Part shown: one piece after another, positions 21,777-32,737 of the stretch
Layout of the letters: every line of letters starts with the position of its first letter
How positions within the stretch are numbered: the first letter of the stretch is position 1
Origin: Strigamia acuminata
Taxonomy: Eukaryota > Arthropoda > Chilopoda > Geophilomorpha > Linotaeniidae
NCBI GenBank assembly: GCA_949358305.1
Contig: OX442314.1
Coordinates: 51,468,581-51,532,580, forward strand
DNA: 64,000 nucleotides
Reading direction: 5' to 3'
Translations under genes and position numbers: made by a program
Notes under the pieces: generated by a model
What the model saw: only the letters and a program-made list of their open reading frames with translations
The model's database searches: none
What the model was told of the DNA's origin: nothing

Positions 21777-23014
21777 TTAATTTAATTTCGAAATGTCTGT
21801 GTTTATACAAGTACTTCATCTTCGGTAACCCAAGGTCTTCTGGTTGCGTTTCCATTTCTTTTTCGGCCACTTCGAATGCTGACAACACGATCCCTTTTAG
21901 TTCATCCAATACTTTTCTAATTACTTGTGTTTTTCTAGTCCCTGCTGCGTACTCTGAAGGGTGTCTTGACTCCTAATGACTTCCATTGCTCTCACCACGG
22001 GAGTGGATTTGCAGTGCAATGCCACGTGAACGTCGCCAAACCCGGCTCCAATTCTTCGTGCAGGGAAGTATACATACGGCCCTTGCCGCCAAAAGCCCAG
22101 ACCGTCGCACATAATGCACGTTGTCGCGTCCTACCTGGTGATAGGTTTAAATAGCGCTAACGTGTGATACTTTACCTGTGATCAATTATGCAAATACCCA
22201 AATGAATACCAAATGTATTTGAATGAACAAGTAATTTATTCAGTAGGCTTGAAGGCCTTAAAATACACTCAGTAATAGTTCTAGAGTCGACGTGGTCAGC
22301 GTCGAACAAAGGATTTCTCAAGATGGCGTCGTCGGTTCCGCGTGGTCGGCGGAACAAAGGCGGCGTCTCGAGTTGTCGTTAATTCGTCACGGATTCGTCT
22401 TCACGGACGCGGTGGAATGCTCTTTCGAGTCTTCTATCCGTGCCTGTTGTCTAGGGTTTGGTTTAGCGTCGCAGAGGCCTCGTCTAGGAACTTTGGGGTT
22501 TCCTACAAAGCACTCGGACACTTACTTCGGCGAATAATCGACTGGGCGATTATTCTGGTGATTTCACAAGGGCTATTCGCTTGCTTTCGCCGGAATAGCT
22601 CTCAAGTGACTTCGTGAGAGTTACAGTTTGCACTTTACTCAGCGATCCTCGATCAATCCTAACTTGTAGTTGAAGTTGGCCTGACGGTGAGGTAGTTGCT
22701 GTGTTCTTGGTGTCGTTTGTGTAAGTTCTGTCTTGTTGGCGGGAAACACAGCCTTTTATGCAGTGGGGTGAAGGGCCGGCGATCAACCAATGGGGGCTGA
22801 CCACCAGCCGCTTCCTCCCCCTCGGGGCACACACCTGCCACGGGGAGGTGGAGCCAACTCGGGGGGGAACGCCTCTTCAATCATAGTGACTCAGAGGACA
22901 AGTATCCGCCCTGGGGGGACACATTAGAACACGCGCTCGTTTGGCCTCATTCTCCGCATCGTCATCGTTGGCTCGTTTCTCCGCTCTCTTTCGCTCGATT
23001 ACTTGTTTGTTCAT
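21777..23014 (-). pseudogene. Paralogue of the 23.3-24.4 kb gene, split by an LTR-like insertion
   Basis: The 5' part (22922-23014) starts with an ATG and encodes a basic N-terminus with KRANDDDAENEAKRARV, like the KRSNDETLQSLPKRARI segment of the intact neighbour. The next matching part (about 22131 down to 21777) encodes CIMCDGLGFWRQGPYVYFPA, like CTMCSGQGYWRLGAWLLPC. Between them lie about 790 bp of inserted LTR-like DNA. A frameshift near 21925 separates two matching stretches (ending EKHK, resuming VLDELKGIVLSAFEVAEKE). The C-terminal half is almost entirely lost. Clearly dead. Confidence 0.75.
22150..22921 (-). mobile_element. LTR-like insertion (solo LTR, ends uncertain)
   Basis: About 770 bp splitting the pseudogene. 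The right end is probably minus-strand TGTCCCCCCAGGGCGG; the left end is near GTATCACA at about 22166. It has AATAAA on the minus strand near 22218. Its layout (a G/C-rich half with GATCAATCC and CCAATGGGGG, then an AT-rich half) resembles the 1015-bp LTRs of the large Gypsy element. I could not find a target duplication, so the call rests on interruption of a coding region plus LTR-like composition. Confidence 0.5.
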
Positions 23015-23294
23015 TTCGCTCGTGTGTGCGCGAAAGAATGATACCTGCCTTTGGTTGTCAGGTGTTTATATAAGCTCGGACGCGGAACGTAGTGCATACG
23101 TATTCACGGTGTCACGTTGTGTAGACGTAAACGAAAAATCAATGCTCTAAACTTTCGTTTAGCATTGTAAAAATCCCCTGAACTAAAATCGTATTAAAGT
23201 GGTTACTCGAAATAACAGAATAAAAAAATAATTTATTTATAAATTAACGAAACGTTAGCGATAAAATAGCGATAAAATAGCCAATTTTTTACAA

Positions 23295-24407
23295 TCAACG
23301 TTTCCGTCCGTGGTACTGGTTTCCATAAAAACTACGCCTTTTTGGAACGTTGTACTGGGGCGCCAATTGTCTCGGGATGCCAAGATCTTCATCGCACGGC
23401 CATTCTTTCCTAACCATGCGCAAGTCCTCAGTCTGTTGACGAGTCGGCACACAACCCGACGTTAATCCACCGTGGACGGAACGTTGTGTGTCTAATCTCT
23501 TACGTTTTTCGAAATGAATTCTTACTCTACGGTACACATTATTGTACAACTGCTTCGGAGCGAGTTGTTTGACTTGCATGCTCAAATCGTCGGTTAATTC
23601 CTCCAAGATCTTGTTGATTTCACTAACAAGCACTATCGGCTGAGTTTCTTCCTGAATTAACTGTTCGTAATAATCTTTCGTTAACTTGACCAAATGAATG
23701 GACATTTCCGCCGTGACTTTCACGTGCGGTTTATCCAAACAACTCTGATAAAAACTTGATTCTCCCTTTTCTTCTGTGTCGGATTCATAATTCATTCCTT
23801 GCTGATTGTGGAAATACATCCACTTACCAACGGGCAAAAGAGTTTCTTTATCACTGCCGGGATGCGTCGCATCCAAGTGCCTTTCAAGATACATTCCTTG
23901 CCATCCACACAGTGGACAACAAGATGGCGGCGGTGGCAACGAACCACCACAACTGATCTCATCCACCGGGTCTAAGCAATCTGTAGAAATCTCATTTCCT
24001 AATGGCTTTTGTGCGTGTATGTCGTCGACCAGTAGTGAATCTTGCTCTTCTTCGGTTGTATCTAACGCTGATGACACTATCGCCTTTAGTTTATCCAAAA
24101 CATTGCGTGCTTGTATTTTTCCGATCGCTTGGAAGGGCGAAGAATTCGGTTCCAACTTCCATTCCTCGTCCCAGGGGCATGATACTTCCGTGCAAGGCTT
24201 CGCGAAGATTGCCAAACCGGGCTCCAATTGTTTGTGGCTTGGCCTCTGCTTGGTGCCTGAGCAGTTGAAGCAAGGCAGTAGCCACGCTCCGAGTCGCCAA
24301 TAGCCCTGTCCGCTGCACATGGTGCACGTATCCCATATGATTCGCGCTCGTTTTGGCAAACTTTGCAGTGTCTCATCGTTGGATCGTTTCCGCGTGCTCG
24401 TGGTCAT
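23295..24407 (-). CDS. Intronless 370-aa protein with two cysteine-rich motifs, function unknown
   Basis: Single open frame from ATG at 24407. Near the N-terminus is a C-x2-C-x-G-x-G motif (residues 28-35) followed by a second C-x2-C-x-G (46-51), like half of a DnaJ-type zinc-binding region. At about 163-184 there is a C2H2-like finger (CPLCGWQGMYLERHLDATH). The region between is acidic and the C-terminal third is basic, ending in a K/R-rich tail, so nucleic-acid binding is possible but unproven. A decayed paralogue lies immediately downstream (21777-23014). No family recognised. Lack of introns fits the other multi-copy genes in this window and may reflect retrocopying. Confidence 0.65.
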   Translation of the reverse strand: MTTSTRKRSNDETLQSLPKRARIIWDTCTMCSGQGYWRLGAWLLPCFNCSGTKQRPSHKQLEPGLAIFAKPCTEVSCPWDEEWKLEPNSSPFQAIGKIQARNVLDKLKAIVSSALDTTEEEQDSLLVDDIHAQKPLGNEISTDCLDPVDEISCGGSLPPPPSCCPLCGWQGMYLERHLDATHPGSDKETLLPVGKWMYFHNQQGMNYESDTEEKGESSFYQSCLDKPHVKVTAEMSIHLVKLTKDYYEQLIQEETQPIVLVSEINKILEELTDDLSMQVKQLAPKQLYNNVYRRVRIHFEKRKRLDTQRSVHGGLTSGCVPTRQQTEDLRMVRKEWPCDEDLGIPRQLAPQYNVPKRRSFYGNQYHGRKR

Positions 24408-25636
24408 GTTGCTGCTGTGGTCGAGCCAATGTGGAATGTTTTCAAAGTGTCTAGTTTGTTTAATTATATACGAAGTTATGCGAGAACGAATGAAGTGTAT
24501 ACGACAATGCTTTAAGACAACTGAATTGTTATGTTTATTTGATAATGGTTTGGGTCTTTATATATCCCAATAATGTCATGTTCCGTAAACGTGACGATGT
24601 CACGTTTTATATACATGACAGGTCACTCGACCAATCAGTGTGAAAAAAGTTGAAACAAATTTTATAAATTTATAAACGTCGAAACTCGAAAGGACTAATA
24701 CAATTAATTTATTTATTTTGAAGATTGGTTCTATCTTTACGGAAAACTCGTGTTTTTACAAATGTAAACCCCGTAGACTTTACTCCTCACGACGTTGCAC
24801 GTTTGATCAGATGGGTATTTCCGATGGTCTTTTTCTCATTAATCTGTAGTAATTTGTTTCGTTTTTCTTCAATTTCAGTCCGAGAATTTGTTTTACCGAT
24901 GCTCAAAGGTGCGTTTTAGTCACAAACTGGAGAAATGTCCAAGTCACGGTAAATCGTGTCGTTGCACGACGGAGGCAGAGACGGCGGACATATTGAATCT
25001 GGTTGTATTCACGGTGCTTTTTTCTTCTTTAATTGGCTTTAATTTGTTTTATTTATCCTCAATTTCAATCCCAGCTTTTTTTTATTAACGAAGTTCTTGC
25101 TTTCTCGGAATTGCCTTTTCGTTAAAAGCGAGAGGAATTCCGAAGTTTTGGTAACGTGTGGTCTACCGAATTGAAATTAGTCCAAACGTTTCTCACTTTT
25201 TTATCAATTAATTTTGGAGTCAAATAAGCTCAGCATTAACATAGTTATATGAAAAATTTTCGGAAATATTTTAATTTTTTTTTATCTAAAGTTGCTTATC
25301 TTAAATTGTTCCAATTGATGATGACTAGAGACCGGATATATGCATAAATGCATACAAATAAATTTTATTCAATAAAAAGCACTGACATAAATTGAAAATC
25401 GTAAGATTTATTTATTTAAGTTACAGTACATGAGGTGTTGTAGTTAAAATACATGAGGTTTGATTCGGGTTCTGATAAAAATACTGCTGATTGGAATTGT
25501 CAAAAATCAGCACAATTCTATCCAAACCTGCAGGATAGGGGCTAAAAAAAATCATGGTTGAGAGCATTTTTTGCGTTGATTCGCTGCTTTGAATCCAGCA
25601 TTAATAAATTATTAATTAAATCCAAACAGATCTACT
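24408..25636. other. Upstream region with dispersed AACCCCGTA repeat
   Basis: Holds the 5' flank of the 370-aa gene. From about 24725 to 25180 the sequence is diverged from 33230-33560: both have ATGTAAACCCCGTA, then TTGCACGTT, a TTCAATTTCAG-like stretch and ACCGATGC, then GAGGAATTCC or GAGGAATTTTC. This is a noncoding dispersed repeat. A lone hAT-type terminus (ATGCATAAATGCAT) lies near 25335. Confidence 0.55.
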
Positions 25637-26045
25637 TTAATCCACCTCTTCAGCTTGTCTATCACTCGCAAAGGATCGTGAGAAAAACGGAGCAGTTTGA
25701 ACAAAGACCATTTGTCCGCATCGGGCAAATTCTATACAACAATTAAGCCTCAAAGGTTGGGAGGCGAGCAGATGGCTCGCCGGTGAAGATCTTTCGGCCA
25801 GTTTTAAAATTAGAGAGCATGGTCCATCAACAGCTTGGGCGGCTTTTTGGACAGCAAGTGCAAGCGGGACTTCTGGCAGTAGAGGCATATCGCCAACGCC
25901 AAATGCAGTCGTGCATCCCCACACCATCAGTCCTTGAGGGAATTTGAGACTAGACCTCAGACACTCTTTAGTCAACTTTTTCGTGTGGTTGTCTCCATAT
26001 CCAATGCACACTCTTGATTCATCTGAGAGAAGTTCCCAGTCTTTT
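25637..26045 (-). pseudogene. Tc1/mariner-like transposase fragment
   Basis: Minus-strand frame encodes KDWELLSDESRVCIGYGDNH, matching the D-x-S-D-E-S catalytic block of Tc1-like transposases, followed by KFPQGLMVWGC as in that family. The later part no longer resembles the D34E/D block. No termini seen. An old partial copy. Confidence 0.65.
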
Positions 26046-26222
26046 GTTTATTTGTTTTCTTGCATAATATCTGGTCTAATTGAAAAAAAAGCAAAAAGTA
26101 CCCAATAAATGGCCAAAGAAAGCAAAAAAAAAAGAACCAAACTCACCTGTCTGGCCTCCAATCTCCAAAAGCTAGGACAGGGGTGTCGTGTGTGCCTCTG
26201 AAAATACTGAAAAAGCCAAAAA

Positions 26223-26534
26223 TCAATCAAAAATGAATAACAAAAACGACTGCAATATTGACGTCCAGTGATCCTCCATGTTGGAAGGGATTCCCAGGGG
26301 TTTAGTCCAAAGGTGATGGGTGGTGGTCACAAAAGCTGCTTCATCAGTTTCAAAAACCCCTGGAAAGAGAATCCTTTGAAGGCCAGGGATCAGTTTCTGC
26401 TGAAATTTCTGCAACCATCCATCAGTCTGCTCTCGTACACGTGTTTGAATGAATTCCTCGGCTTGACCAATCAATATTTCTTCCATTACAGAAAAATTGG
26501 AGTTTTCTGACACAAACATTCGTTCTATTTGCAT
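26223..26534 (-). other. Unidentified 103-codon open stretch
   Basis: Open frame with a possible hydrophobic end (SILQSFLLFIFD) and no family match that I recognise. It lies between transposon scraps and may be part of one. Low support as a gene. Confidence 0.2.
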
Positions 26535-26824
26535 AATGAAAACGCTTTTGGATAGATTCAGTTAATTCAGTTTTCTCTAAATCTTTTTTGTACATTATTG
26601 TATATGTCTAGTTGAAAACAATTATTTCAATCACAATTTTGGGTAAATTATCTAAAAAAAAAAAAGTTTTGAGCTAATCAATAGTTGATAATCCAAATGC
26701 TACGGCAAATCAATGGTCGGTCTCGGAGCAACCATTTTACCACTTCTGGTCCTGATGATGGTTCCAGTGCAGTCGGAAAAGCACATACACGAGGGTAGCT
26801 AGAATATTGGCAGTTGTTTATAAT

Positions 26825-27722
26825 TAGACCCTGGATATGTATGCAAAATAAATTTCGTTATATGCGCATATAATATGCACCAAAAATTTCAATATATGCA
26901 AAAAAAAAAAGTGAAATATGCAAAATAAAAAAATTTATTTCAGTGAAATCATTTATTGCAATAACAAATTAGTGCCATTTCTAAGTGCTGTGTGGTAAAA
27001 CACTGTCGTTTGTCACTAAGCACAGACTTAAATTGCGAAAAAAATCGTTCAACATCGCAACTGGTGATCGGGGCATATGTAAATTTGGCAATTTCAGAAG
27101 TGGTATAATTCTGTAGTATAGACTCATTTTCTCGGACTTCACCGCACAGTGTAGCACTAACCAACTTTAACATCTGAAATCCAGAATTCTTTTCCAGTGT
27201 ATTCTTTAACTTCAAACCTGCTGATTTGCCTCTTGAGGGAAGAGTAACAAATTACTTTTCCAAGTTTTCTATTAAATCGATAGAATCCAACAGTGGGACG
27301 TTTTGCTGTTCAAGTTTAGTTGTGGTTTCAGAGAGTAGTTTAAAATGTGCCGAAATGAAAACAAGTTCAGTTTTCAATGCCCTACTGAAAAGCTCTTGAC
27401 AATCAGCTACTCGTAATGAGTTTTTGTCAATTTCATTAACGTACATTTTTAATTGTTCCCGCGTCAACTTTGAAGAGACAACTTTCGGCATTGTTTCAAA
27501 CAAATTACACTAAAATGCAAGTGCATGTGCTATTTAAATATCAAAACAGTGATACGTAAATAAAACATATCAAAACAGACAGTACGTATCATGTTCGTAC
27601 CTAAAAAATCGCAATATATGCATTTATTTTCCGATTTTCGGAAAATATGCAATATAAGCCAATTTCGGCTAAATATGCAAAATACATATGGAGCATGCAT
27701 TTATGCATTTATCCGGGGTCTA
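26825..27722 (-). mobile_element. hAT element, internally deleted (898 bp)
   Basis: Inverted ends TAGACCCTGGATATGTATGC and TAGACCCCGGATAAATGCAT, with an exact 8-bp duplication TTTATAAT (26817-26824 and 27723-27730). On the minus strand an N-terminal piece (from ATG near 27491, PKVVSSKLTREQLKMYVNEI) and a C-terminal dimerisation piece (SCDVERFFSQFKSVLSDKRQ, 26949-27215) remain, in different frames. Much of the transposase core is missing, so it is non-autonomous. AT-rich TGCATAAATATGCA-like motifs fill the subterminal regions. Confidence 0.88.
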
Positions 27723-27730
27723 TTTATAAT

Positions 27731-28613
27731 TGATTGAAGGCATATCCCTGCTTAGATAGTGCTATATGACTCATCCGGACCACACAAAGGGTATTGTTCG
27801 ACCATTTGACCTCAAGTATCCAGAGATTATTCATTTGGTTCAACTTTGAAATCTATTAGTGGAAATGATAAATCCAGTAAATAAAAGGTGAAAAACCAAT
27901 AACACCGCCCTAAAAACAAAACGAAATTAGAAAATCAGACAAAACGAAAGTGCAACTGCTCCCCACAAACATACATCTAAGTAGACCACCCAAACAGCAC
28001 TTAGCACTTAAATGCCACGTCCGTTTTAGGCACTGGCTAGGCGGGAGCGATCTCCTTGTCGCACTCAGTGCGCGCACGATGATTTGCGGGTCCTGTTGAC
28101 TGGGAGCAGTTATTTGTGACCTTCCAGCGGCCCAGCCGCCATTTTCTTGTTCCACTACTTCGATGTAAACGGAAGCGTACTTCACACTACAGTAGCCATT
28201 GTTGATTTTGACTTCTGTCTGGCCTACATTACTCAATGACTGAGTATAGGTCAACGGCCAATGGGATTAGCACTCGTTTTCCTCTCTCTTCTCCCTTCTT
28301 GCTCTTGTTGTGAGTTACAGGGAGCCATTTTGTTTAGGTGCGGTCCTTGAATGCTGTTCGGATGTAAATATAAATGTTTACTAGAGCATTCTTTTACCTT
28401 TGGAATTGTGAAATCACACTCATAGATTATCTTTAATGTTTGGTTTAAAAAGATGTAAGTTGTAGCAAAATAAAAGAGACCTTCTTTTTGTGAGTTGTAA
28501 AAGAACACTGGTATTTTATTTCAAGACAAGAGAATAAAAAAGGGGGAAAAAGGGTATGTGGCGCTCTCTGATTGGTGAGCAGAAGACATCTGATCTTAAT
28601 TAATTAGTATATT
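27731..28613. other. Anonymous sequence
   Basis: No recognised gene. A 114-codon open stretch on the minus strand at 27910-28254 has cysteines near its end but no known motif or splice support. Confidence 0.35.
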
Positions 28614-28853
28614 CTAGGAAAGGTCAGGTGGAAGTTTTGGAGCACCAAAAATTAAAACTAAATGATTGAAAACTAGATCATCCAGACTCCACTCCCCATC
28701 CAGGGAAATAAAATTTCTAGATAATCTATCTGCAATGACATTTTTCTTCCCTGCCACATGTACGACAGTAAAGGAAATACCGAGTTCTTGGGCCTCTTCC
28801 CACAATTTGAATCTCAAGCAATTCATAATAGTTGATTGTGACATATGGCTCAT
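28614..28853 (-). pseudogene. DIRS-type retrotransposon RNase H fragment
   Basis: Encodes WEEAQELGISFTVVHVAGKK, then NVIADRLSRNF and GEWSLDDLVFNHLVLIFGAP. The order His-Val-x-Gly, Asn-x-x-Ala-Asp-x-Leu-Ser-Arg and E-W-x-L followed by FG-x-P is that of the RNase H end of DIRS/tyrosine-recombinase retrotransposons. Only about 80 codons remain and no termini are visible. Confidence 0.6.
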
Positions 28854-28934
28854 GGCACAGTGTTAATTGTAAATATAAAATTAGTAGCAAAAACCGAAAT
28901 GGAACAAAAATCACACCGCCATTCTCCTGATGAT

Positions 28935-29525
28935 CTATGATAAATCATCTGGCAACAGATCCTCAATCGAAGCGCCGATTAAAACTCCTGTGATATTCTA
29001 GAAAAAAAAATTAATTGTATTTTCCAATTAGAGAAAAATACGAGGCTATATACTTACGTATCTAATTGACTGTCCACAGTTGGGAGCGGGACAGTGGGCG
29101 GTTGGCATCAGATGATAATTGTATATCTCGAAATTCAATCGCAGATTTTCAGTTACGTGAATGAATCGTCCGCACCCTACAGCTGTGCATCTAGAAAAAA
29201 ATAAGAAATTTTAAGACCAGTCAATGTTAACAATACGTGCACAAAACGTGCACTAAAATAATAAAATAATCAACGCCACGTATTGTCCACGCACTGTGCA
29301 CAAACATTGATAGATTTGATAAGGAAAAAATTCTTACTTTATGTGATACGGAATTTCCAAATAGTTGTCCTCGTCCTCAAGGGATCTTAATATGATCTCC
29401 AAATACGAATTTATATAAGCGAGCGTTTGATCATTGTACGCTGGATTGGTCATCAGTTCGCGCATTCGATGCGTAAAAACCGGAAAAGCTTCAGTTCTTT
29501 CAATCCGTTCTATCAGATCAGTCAT
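28935..29525 (-). CDS. Small three-exon gene, 127 aa, unknown function
   Basis: Exons 29338-29525, 29058-29190 and 28935-28997 join in phase (188, 133, 63 nt) from ATG ACT GAT to TAG. Donors GTAAGA and GTAAGT and polypyrimidine-type acceptors TTTCTAG are good. The protein starts with an acidic helical region (about residues 1-60, including TDLIERIERTEAF and INSYLEIILRSLEDEDNY). It then has CTAVGCGRFIHV and HCPAPNCGQSIRY, two C-x4-C pairs about 37 residues apart that could bind one zinc ion, and ends IGASIEDLLPDDLS. I know no matching family. The three consistent splice junctions are the main evidence that it is real. No paralogue in the window. Confidence 0.62.
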
Positions 29526-30285
29526 GCCATAAATCAAGTTTAGTTTAGTCTGTCTTGACTAAATATTATAACTGCAATGGAGCATGCAAAATAATGTGAC
29601 CGTTGGTGTGTTGAGGTTTTACATAACTGACTAGTTTATTCCAAGATAGGTGGCGCTGTAGTAGCAGCGTCACAATATATAACAATGGTCAAGACTGACC
29701 AATGGAGTGTGAGACACTCCAGTATCCCCTCAATTGTGGAATGGGGGAAGGAACAATTTAGAATACAGTGAAATCAATTGATCTACAAGGATGCAATGTA
29801 ATTAAAGTGGTTTAAAAACAATCAATTAAACAATGAATTAAAAGCTAACAAGTAACATGCATTGGAGTGAAGACACTCCATAGTTTGCGCTGTCTTTCTG
29901 TTTGATGCATCTTAGGTGGCAGGAAGGAAAAGGGCGGCAAAGGGAAAAGAACTTTTCCTATTCGGACAACTGCGCCACCTGTCGGTCAAATTAATTACAA
30001 CCGGCGTAATATTTTCATGTTTCGTTCAACTCTTTTTTCTTTTGTTTTATTTTATTAAAACAGAAAATTCACCTTGATCCAAAATTTTTTGAAATTTTTA
30101 TTTTTGACATTTCGACGCATGCGTATACGTTTCCGGAAGTCCACCAGAAACGTTTGCTGTTCGTTCCCAGAAGCCAATCGCGAACGTTCGCTACAAGTTC
30201 GCCGGAAGTCACCCTTTATATACACAGTGTTTGAACGAAAAGGATCATTTCTGTGATTTTTAATAATTCTTTTCTTATAATTATA
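29526..30285. repeat. LTR-like remnants upstream of the small gene
   Basis: At about 29600-29721 (minus) is a Gypsy LTR end: TGGAGTGTCTCACACTCCA then CAGCGCCACCT, preceded by a GAGGGGATAC polypurine-like tract at 29722-29737, as in the 4.9-kb element. From 29873 (plus) comes TGGAGTGAAGACACTCCA and, 80 bp on, GCGCCACCTGTC, a second related LTR start in the opposite orientation. No coding region lies between them and no duplication was found, so this is a rearranged remnant. Confidence 0.55.
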
Positions 30286-30725
30286 ATGGCACTTAAAAAC
30301 ATCAGACCCGGTGCAAAACTTGTCAAATGGGATCAAGGTAGCAATCTTGATAACAATAACAAGCATCATTCAGATTCAAAACCAACTCCAAACAATGTTC
30401 CATTTAATCTCTTAACTGCAAGAAAATTAGTGTTATTAGTCGATCTCGACCAAACGTTGATAGACACGACTCTGGCAAACATCACACTCGGTGTTGCCGA
30501 TGTGCATCGCTTTCAGGCGGGCGGTTCGTGGTACCACACCAGAGTGCGACCCGGAACGAGAGCGTTCTTGAAAAGGATGAGCACAAATAAAATAAAATAA
30601 ATAGTTGGATTGTAATTTGGAGCTCGTGGATCTTGACTTTTGACATTATTTATAAAATGTTCATTGCATATTTTTGAAGCTTTTTTAGGCTTCCAGACGG
30701 ATCCATCTTTTCTAAATTTCAGGTG
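30286..30725 (+). pseudogene. FCP1-like phosphatase fragment
   Basis: ATG at 30286 opens a 104-codon frame with LVKWDQGSN, LVLLVDLDQTLIDTT (DxDxT intact) and RVRPGTRAFLKRMS, closely parallel to the 19.5-kb FCP1-like gene. It then meets stops. A downstream scrap at about 30683-30720 encodes PDGSIFSKF, matching PDGSLFSKR of the longer copy, so the frame once continued. The lipoyl-like segment is also largely missing. A decayed second copy. Confidence 0.75.
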
Positions 30726-30990
30726 TATAGATTAAATGTCTGAAAAGTATTATTTAAATGAAACTTACGATTCGCGGCGACAAGCCTGTATTCATTCCAG
30801 TCGCAATGAGGAAGCGGAATTGTGCCGGAACAAGTGACGTCAGTTTGTGGAGAAAATTACGCATTAAGCTAATAAAGGGATCAATAAAATACAACAACAT
30901 GGGGTAGAAAAAATTGGCAGGAAGTTTTCTTGATTATTTTCGTGAGGGATTTTATGTGTGTGATAAAACTTCGAAATTGATGAAACAAGG
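30726..30990. other. Short spacer
   Basis: About 265 bp with no feature seen; the AAGG target site of the next solo LTR is at 30987-30990. Confidence 0.4.
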
Positions 30991-32733
30991 TGTGACGATT
31001 CTACTTTTAGGCTAAATTAATAGTTCTCGAGATAGATAAATCGGTTTAAACAAGACATTACTAAACCTAGTAACAACCTAACCGAGATAAGCTTACAGAA
31101 GTCTGTGTAAAAATGTGAACACGTGACTGAGTAGAAATAACTTACAGTATTAGTGTGACATAACATGTTTATTATTTATAATAACATAATTGGGTTCTTG
31201 ACCCGTGTAAGCAGGCGGCATCAACTGGTTGAGGATCCGGGCGAAGCCAGAGGGATACGGCTGACTTGCGGCATCGTCACAAATATCGCTACGGAGACGT
31301 ATTTGGTCCGCAGCTCGATTGTCTAAACATGCGAAGAGTCCTTCACATTAATCGGAATATTCGGCAGAATATTCCCTGTTTTTCAATGAATAAAAGTAAG
31401 GTGATTAAAGTAATATAACAAATGAATTGTTATATAAATATTAATTGGGCGGGGACCGTCACGACAATTGAGAGAACGTCGCGGGAGTTGTTGAGACTCC
31501 ATCCGCCAGCATGCCTTACGACGACAAGATCTCGTGATCAGGCTCCGAGTATTTAATTGTACGCTTTAAATCGCTGTCGGTGGTACCAACCACCAGGTAA
31601 ACATTTCTATGGACTTACCGGTATAAAAGTTATTTGCCAATACAGGATTACCAATGCCCGAGTAATTTGTTTAGCACAGTGTTTTTCAACTCCTGTTCAC
31701 GGGTTACTAACCCGGAGGGTACGATGGGGTGGGGACCGTCACGACGGTCGAGAGAACCATCGCGGGAGGAATTGACTCCTCCATCCGCCAGCATGCCTTA
31801 CGATGACGGGGTCACTGGACCGAGCACCGGATAAAATATTAATTGGCCACTGCCGTTGGATTACCATTATCCAGGTAGTTTTTTATCGCAACATCTTGAA
31901 GATATTACTCACGGGCTACCAACCCGGCGTGTTACCTGTGCATTAGGCCTTTACCGACTTTTAACGTGCGGAAGGACCAATCGAGAAAAGACGGGAACCT
32001 GCGTGGGCTGTTTACAACAGCCATCCTGCAGCAGACTGAGGCCAGTTAGCTGAGGGACCTACTTTCATCTAGCAAGGTCTTACTGTGTATGGCCATTATA
32101 TTAAGCCACCGTACGAAGTCTAACTGTCCCGTAGAACAGCAAGCTAACGTTACGGGACCATTTCATGCCAACGCATGTCTATTACCGGATTGGTCTTCCC
32201 GAAATAGCCCTACAACAGCAATAACAATATAGTAATGAATACCAAATGTGGAGAGCTGAGGTGGCCTGATGTGTCGATAGAGAAAATGAGATCAAACGAT
32301 AACAACAATTCAACTACAGACAATATACGAGTTCAGTTATCAAGCCAGGGGGGGAGAGGTTGAGAAACTGGAGCTTATATAGTTCTGTAGAACGACTAGA
32401 TTGGCAGCAGCCAATCCGTGTACGAATCGGTGGATTCGTGGGTCACTAGTCCGGACCTAATATAAGACTATGTCCAGATGGGCCCAGTTGGGGTCCGGAA
32501 GGGTCCGATTGGTTCCCTTCGACAGGTAAGTACGTGGATATTGATTCGACAGAATCAACATCATCAAGTAGTTAATACTTAATTAATATTGAATAAAATA
32601 GTTATATTTTATTCATTGTGCCAAAGTAATAATTTATTACGCCTTTTAGTTTTATTGAGTTTGAATTATGCGCGTTTGTTAAACAGCGCCATCTATTGTG
32701 AACATTGATAAATACTGATTTGTAATCATCACA
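30991..32733 (+). mobile_element. Solo LTR of the long-LTR family, copy II
   Basis: Begins TGTGACGATTCTAC and ends TTGTAATCATCACA with a 4-bp duplication AAGG at 30987-30990 and 32734-32737. The 1743 bp hold the duplicated blocks starting GGGACCGTCACGAC near 31453 and 31734, and a CAGCGCCATCT motif near 32684. Opposite in orientation to copy I. Confidence 0.85.
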
Positions 32734-32737
32734 AAGG

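Noticed and set aside
22150-22921. Solo LTR with exact ends
   Set aside because: I could not find a target duplication, so only an LTR-like insertion with uncertain ends is claimed.
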